Positions 61,649-64,000 of a stretch of DNA of 64,000 nucleotides are shown here, in pieces. The position numbers and the translations under genes were made by a program. Position 1 is the stretch's first letter, and each line of letters begins with the position of its first letter. Location of the stretch: NCBI RefSeq assembly GCF_006716315.1, contig NZ_VFOV01000001.1, positions 4,728,501 to 4,792,500 on the forward strand. The letters run 5' to 3'. A model generated the notes under the pieces. It was not told the origin of the DNA and made no database searches. It saw nothing but the letters and a program-made list of their open reading frames with translations. The stretch is from Nocardioides albertanoniae (GTDB lineage: Bacteria; Actinomycetota; Actinomycetes; Propionibacteriales; Nocardioidaceae).

Positions 61649-62827
61649 TCAGCCGGCGCAGGCGCCGGTGTCGACGGCGGCGGTCTGGGTGCGAGACTCC
61701 CGGGCGATGTCGATGACCTGGTCGGTGGTCAGGGCATAGCCGGTCTCGGAGTCGGTGACCGAGGCGGCGAAGACCACGCCGACGACGTCACCTTCGGAGT
61801 CGACGATGGGACCGCCGGAGTTTCCGGGACGGATGAGGCCGCGCACGGAGTAGACATCACGGATGACGGTGCCGTTGCCGTAGATGTCGGGCGAGCGGAG
61901 GCGCTGCTCGGCGCGGATACGACCGGGCTGCACGTCGAACGGACCGTCCTGCGGATAGCCCAGGACCGCGATCGGGTCCTCGGCCGCGGCGGTGCGGTCG
62001 AAGTCGAGGCGCTTGATGTTGCCCCCGCCCTCGAACTTCAGGACCGCGATGTCGATCTCGGGGTCGTAGTGCACGACCTTCGCATCGACGGAGCCGTCGC
62101 CGACGATCACGTTGGGGTCGTCGACTCCGGCGACGACGTGCGCGTTGGTCATCAGGTAACCGCGCCCGATCACGAAACCGGTGCCCTCGACGCCCTTGCC
62201 GCACTCGTTGGCGCCACGGACCTTGAGCACAGATTCACCGGAGCGTGCGACGTCGGGGTCGGTCAGCATCCGCCGTGGCCCCGGGCCGACCTCGACGATC
62301 CGCTCCCGAGCGAACGGCTCCAGGTAGCGCGGGAAGAACGAGGTGCCCACGACGTCGTTGAACGCCCCGAGCGCACGGTCGGCGGGCGAGGGCATGATCG
62401 AGTCGACCTTCGCCAGGATCGTGGACCCGCGCACCGCCGGCGTGAGCCCGTTGATCTGCGCACCGGAGACAGCGACGCCGAGCGCCCAGGCGACCACGAG
62501 CACGGCCGCCGCGCTCAGCAGCGCACCGCCGAGCGCATCGACTATCCGCGCGGGTTGCCAGGTGATCTCGTCGCGCACACGTACGCCGCCGTACTGCAGG
62601 ATCGCCTGCCCGATCGACGCGCACGCGATCACGACGAAGAGCGCACCGAGCGAGACCCACAGCGACGGGGCCGCGCTGCCCAGGACCTTCGGCGCCAGCC
62701 AGATGCCGATGAAACCACCGAGAAGAAGTCCACCGGTCGCGAAGGCGCCGGTGATGAAGCCCTGCCAGTAGCCCGACAGCGCATAGGCACCGACGAGAAT
62801 GATCAGAATCCAGTCAAGAAAGTTCAC
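61649..62827 (-). CDS. marP: Membrane-anchored periplasmic serine protease MarP-like
   Basis: 392 residues. The N-terminal CvpA-like domain has four helices (about 1-130). The extracytoplasmic trypsin-like domain has the catalytic triad in MTNAHVVAG, DPEIDIAVLKF and LIRPGNSGGPIVD. A cysteine near residue 200 (NECGKG) and a second near the C-terminus (GACAG) could form the disulfide that activates mycobacterial MarP. GTG 62827 overlaps the NUDIX stop. In mycobacteria this protease protects against acid and processes wall hydrolases. Confidence 0.92.
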   Translation of the reverse strand: MNFLDWILIILVGAYALSGYWQGFITGAFATGGLLLGGFIGIWLAPKVLGSAAPSLWVSLGALFVVIACASIGQAILQYGGVRVRDEITWQPARIVDALGGALLSAAAVLVVAWALGVAVSGAQINGLTPAVRGSTILAKVDSIMPSPADRALGAFNDVVGTSFFPRYLEPFARERIVEVGPGPRRMLTDPDVARSGESVLKVRGANECGKGVEGTGFVIGRGYLMTNAHVVAGVDDPNVIVGDGSVDAKVVHYDPEIDIAVLKFEGGGNIKRLDFDRTAAAEDPIAVLGYPQDGPFDVQPGRIRAEQRLRSPDIYGNGTVIRDVYSVRGLIRPGNSGGPIVDSEGDVVGVVFAASVTDSETGYALTTDQVIDIARESRTQTAAVDTGACAG

Positions 62828-63516
62828 GGGTGATTCCGTTCGCGTCCCTGCAGCATGTAATCGGGCAACTCCTTGATAGGGGCGTCCGGAATCTCCGTGA
62901 TCCACCCGAGAAAGGTGAAGAAGCGGTTGATGATTCCACCTGTAAAGCCCCAGAGGATGACATCCTTCGCCGGTCCGATCAAGAACGCGGGCATCAGCCA
63001 GTCGACCCGGCCGGGGGCGCCCACCTGGATCCGGTGAGCCGGTTCGATCAGGTCCGACAACGGCACCCGGTAGACGGCGTGCACCTCCTCCAACGAACGC
63101 GCCGAAACCGGCGACGGCTCGCGCCACCACGCGATGACCGGCACCACCGCGTGGTTCGAGAAAGGAATCCACAGCGCGGGAAGCCGGGCGGCGACATCGA
63201 CGCCGGTCGGGTCGAGACCCGTCTCCTCCCATGCCTCCCGGAGCGCCGCCTCCTCGGCCGTCTCACCTGGATCGAGCTTGCCGCCGGGGAACGACACCTG
63301 CCCCGGGTGGGAACGCATCGTGTGCGAGCGCTCGGTCAGCAGCAGGTCAGGGCCGTCGGGCCCCTCACCGAAGAGCAGGAGCACGGCCGACTCACGCGCA
63401 CTGCCGTCCTCCGGCGGAAGGAACTGGGAGATGTCCTCGCCCTGGATCTGCTGCGCCGCCGCGACGATCTCCTCGAACCACTCCGGCCGCGAGCTCGCCA
63501 CCTCAGCGGCGGTCAC
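62824..63516 (-). CDS. NUDIX hydrolase, CoA pyrophosphatase-like
   Basis: 230 residues. The NUDIX box GGKLDPGETAEEAALREAWE continuing ETGL is complete (GX5EX7REUXEEXGU), preceded by SHPGQVSFPGG as in NudL/CoAse enzymes. The C-terminal part (GWITEIPDAPIKELPDY) is family-specific. Overlaps both neighbours by 4 bases (GTGA), so nth/TlpA/NUDIX/marP-type coupling is retained. Substrate probably CoA derivatives; not proven. Confidence 0.88.
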   Translation of the reverse strand: MTAAEVASSRPEWFEEIVAAAQQIQGEDISQFLPPEDGSARESAVLLLFGEGPDGPDLLLTERSHTMRSHPGQVSFPGGKLDPGETAEEAALREAWEETGLDPTGVDVAARLPALWIPFSNHAVVPVIAWWREPSPVSARSLEEVHAVYRVPLSDLIEPAHRIQVGAPGRVDWLMPAFLIGPAKDVILWGFTGGIINRFFTFLGWITEIPDAPIKELPDYMLQGRERNHP

Positions 63517-64000
63517 AGGGTGGTCCCCAGCTTCTTCTCCACGAGCTCCTTGACCTGGGTCGCGCTCTTCATGCCACCCATCTGCAGCAGCTGCACCTTG
63601 CCGGAGGAGGACAAGACGTACGTCGCCGGCACCGCCCGCGCCGTGAGCGGGCCGCCTTGCAGCTCGCCGCCGGGATCGGCGTACATCGGGAAGGTCACGC
63701 CGCGCGAGATCGCCTCCTCGAGAGCGACCCCGGGCACGGTGTCCATGACGTCGATGCCGATCACCGGCACCTGGTCGCCATAGGTCTCGTAGAAGCTCTG
63801 CAGCGCCGGCATCTCCTCCTTGCAGGGCGCGCAGAAGCCCTGGAAGAGATTGATCACCAACGGTCCCTCGAAGGAGGCGAGGTCGGCCGACTCACCGCCG
63901 CCGAGGCACCGCAGCTCGATCTTCGGCAACCCGCCGTCGTCGGCAGGTCCGGCTCGGCACGGCTCCACCTCGGAGGCCTTCTTGGCCGAGACCATCTCGT
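63513..64000 (-). CDS. Thioredoxin-like (TlpA family) protein, 5' end outside window
   Basis: The visible part covers at least 160 codons; the frame is open to the right edge, so the start and any signal peptide lie outside. TlpA/ResA-like redoxin fold with active site NLFQGFCAPCKEEMPAL, followed by VPVIGIDVMDTVP and the cis-Pro region ARAVPATYVL. An extra cysteine is in ELRCLGG. Orthologues sit between nth and the NUDIX gene in mycobacteria. It may keep cysteines of exported proteins such as MarP reduced, by inference. Confidence 0.85.
   Translation of the reverse strand, partial: EMVSAKKASEVEPCRAGPADDGGLPKIELRCLGGGESADLASFEGPLVINLFQGFCAPCKEEMPALQSFYETYGDQVPVIGIDVMDTVPGVALEEAISRGVTFPMYADPGGELQGGPLTARAVPATYVLSSSGKVQLLQMGGMKSATQVKELVEKKLGTTL

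Overview
The window is high-GC DNA of an actinobacterium, most likely a member of the Nocardioidaceae (Nocardioides-like). That is inferred from codon use, dense 4-base ATGA/GTGA gene overlaps, and blocks that match well known actinobacterial synteny. One block matches ccsB-resB-ccdA-resA-gpm-hemL; another hemB, cobA/hemD-hemC-hemA-rex-glutaredoxin-HAD-bldN-rsbN-acyltransferase-epimerase-bS22-HTH-acuC-trpS as in Streptomyces; another acs...marP-NUDIX-TlpA as near Rv3667-Rv3673c of Mycobacterium tuberculosis. No rRNA or tRNA genes, CRISPR array, IS element or prophage was seen.

Layout. 1-3000: end of a conjugation/type IV secretion-like operon (minus strand) and two tiny membrane proteins. 3118-6680: an MFS exporter, a wHTH plus Vsr-like (DUF559) nuclease gene bracketed by 71-bp hairpin repeats, and menA. 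6763-10824: a sugar ABC importer (permease, double ATPase, lipoprotein) with a LacI-type operator. 11050-17995: a tightly coupled operon for cytochrome c maturation plus a phosphoglycerate mutase-like protein and hemL. 18098-26747: an accessory-looking catabolic locus with a Tat-exported GH43-like enzyme, a divergent ROK regulator, an SsuCBA-type importer, a sulfatase, its formylglycine-generating enzyme and two DUF202 membrane proteins. 26815-29705: a secreted GH-A-like protein and a secreted lytic transglycosylase. 29734-45219: TetR, tetrapyrrole genes, Rex, the BldN sigma/anti-sigma pair, lipid and ribosome genes, acuC, and a tryptophanyl-tRNA synthetase behind a clear ribosome-mediated attenuator. 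45319-57513: nitrate transporter, PhoX phosphatase, a coupled LytS/LytTR two-component system with a symporter, and acetate uptake/activation genes with CRP-like boxes. 57569-64000: a c-di-AMP riboswitch driving an NlpC/P60 hydrolase, nhaA, a holin-like protein, a second DUF559 nuclease gene flanked by a different repeat family, marP, a NUDIX hydrolase and a thioredoxin-like protein that runs off the right edge.

The best candidate for something undescribed is the recurring unit 'AbiEi-like wHTH + Vsr/DUF559 nuclease gene, preceded by a perfect DnaA-box-like TTATCCACA and bracketed by its own hairpin-forming repeat family'. It occurs twice (4388-5675 and 60413-61637) with unrelated repeats. 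One repeat family also has orphan copies at 6610 and 45235. Other strong regulatory observations are the trpS attenuator, the c-di-AMP riboswitch, BldN-type promoter matches in front of rsbN and of a lytic transglycosylase gene, and paired CRP-like sites at actP and acs.
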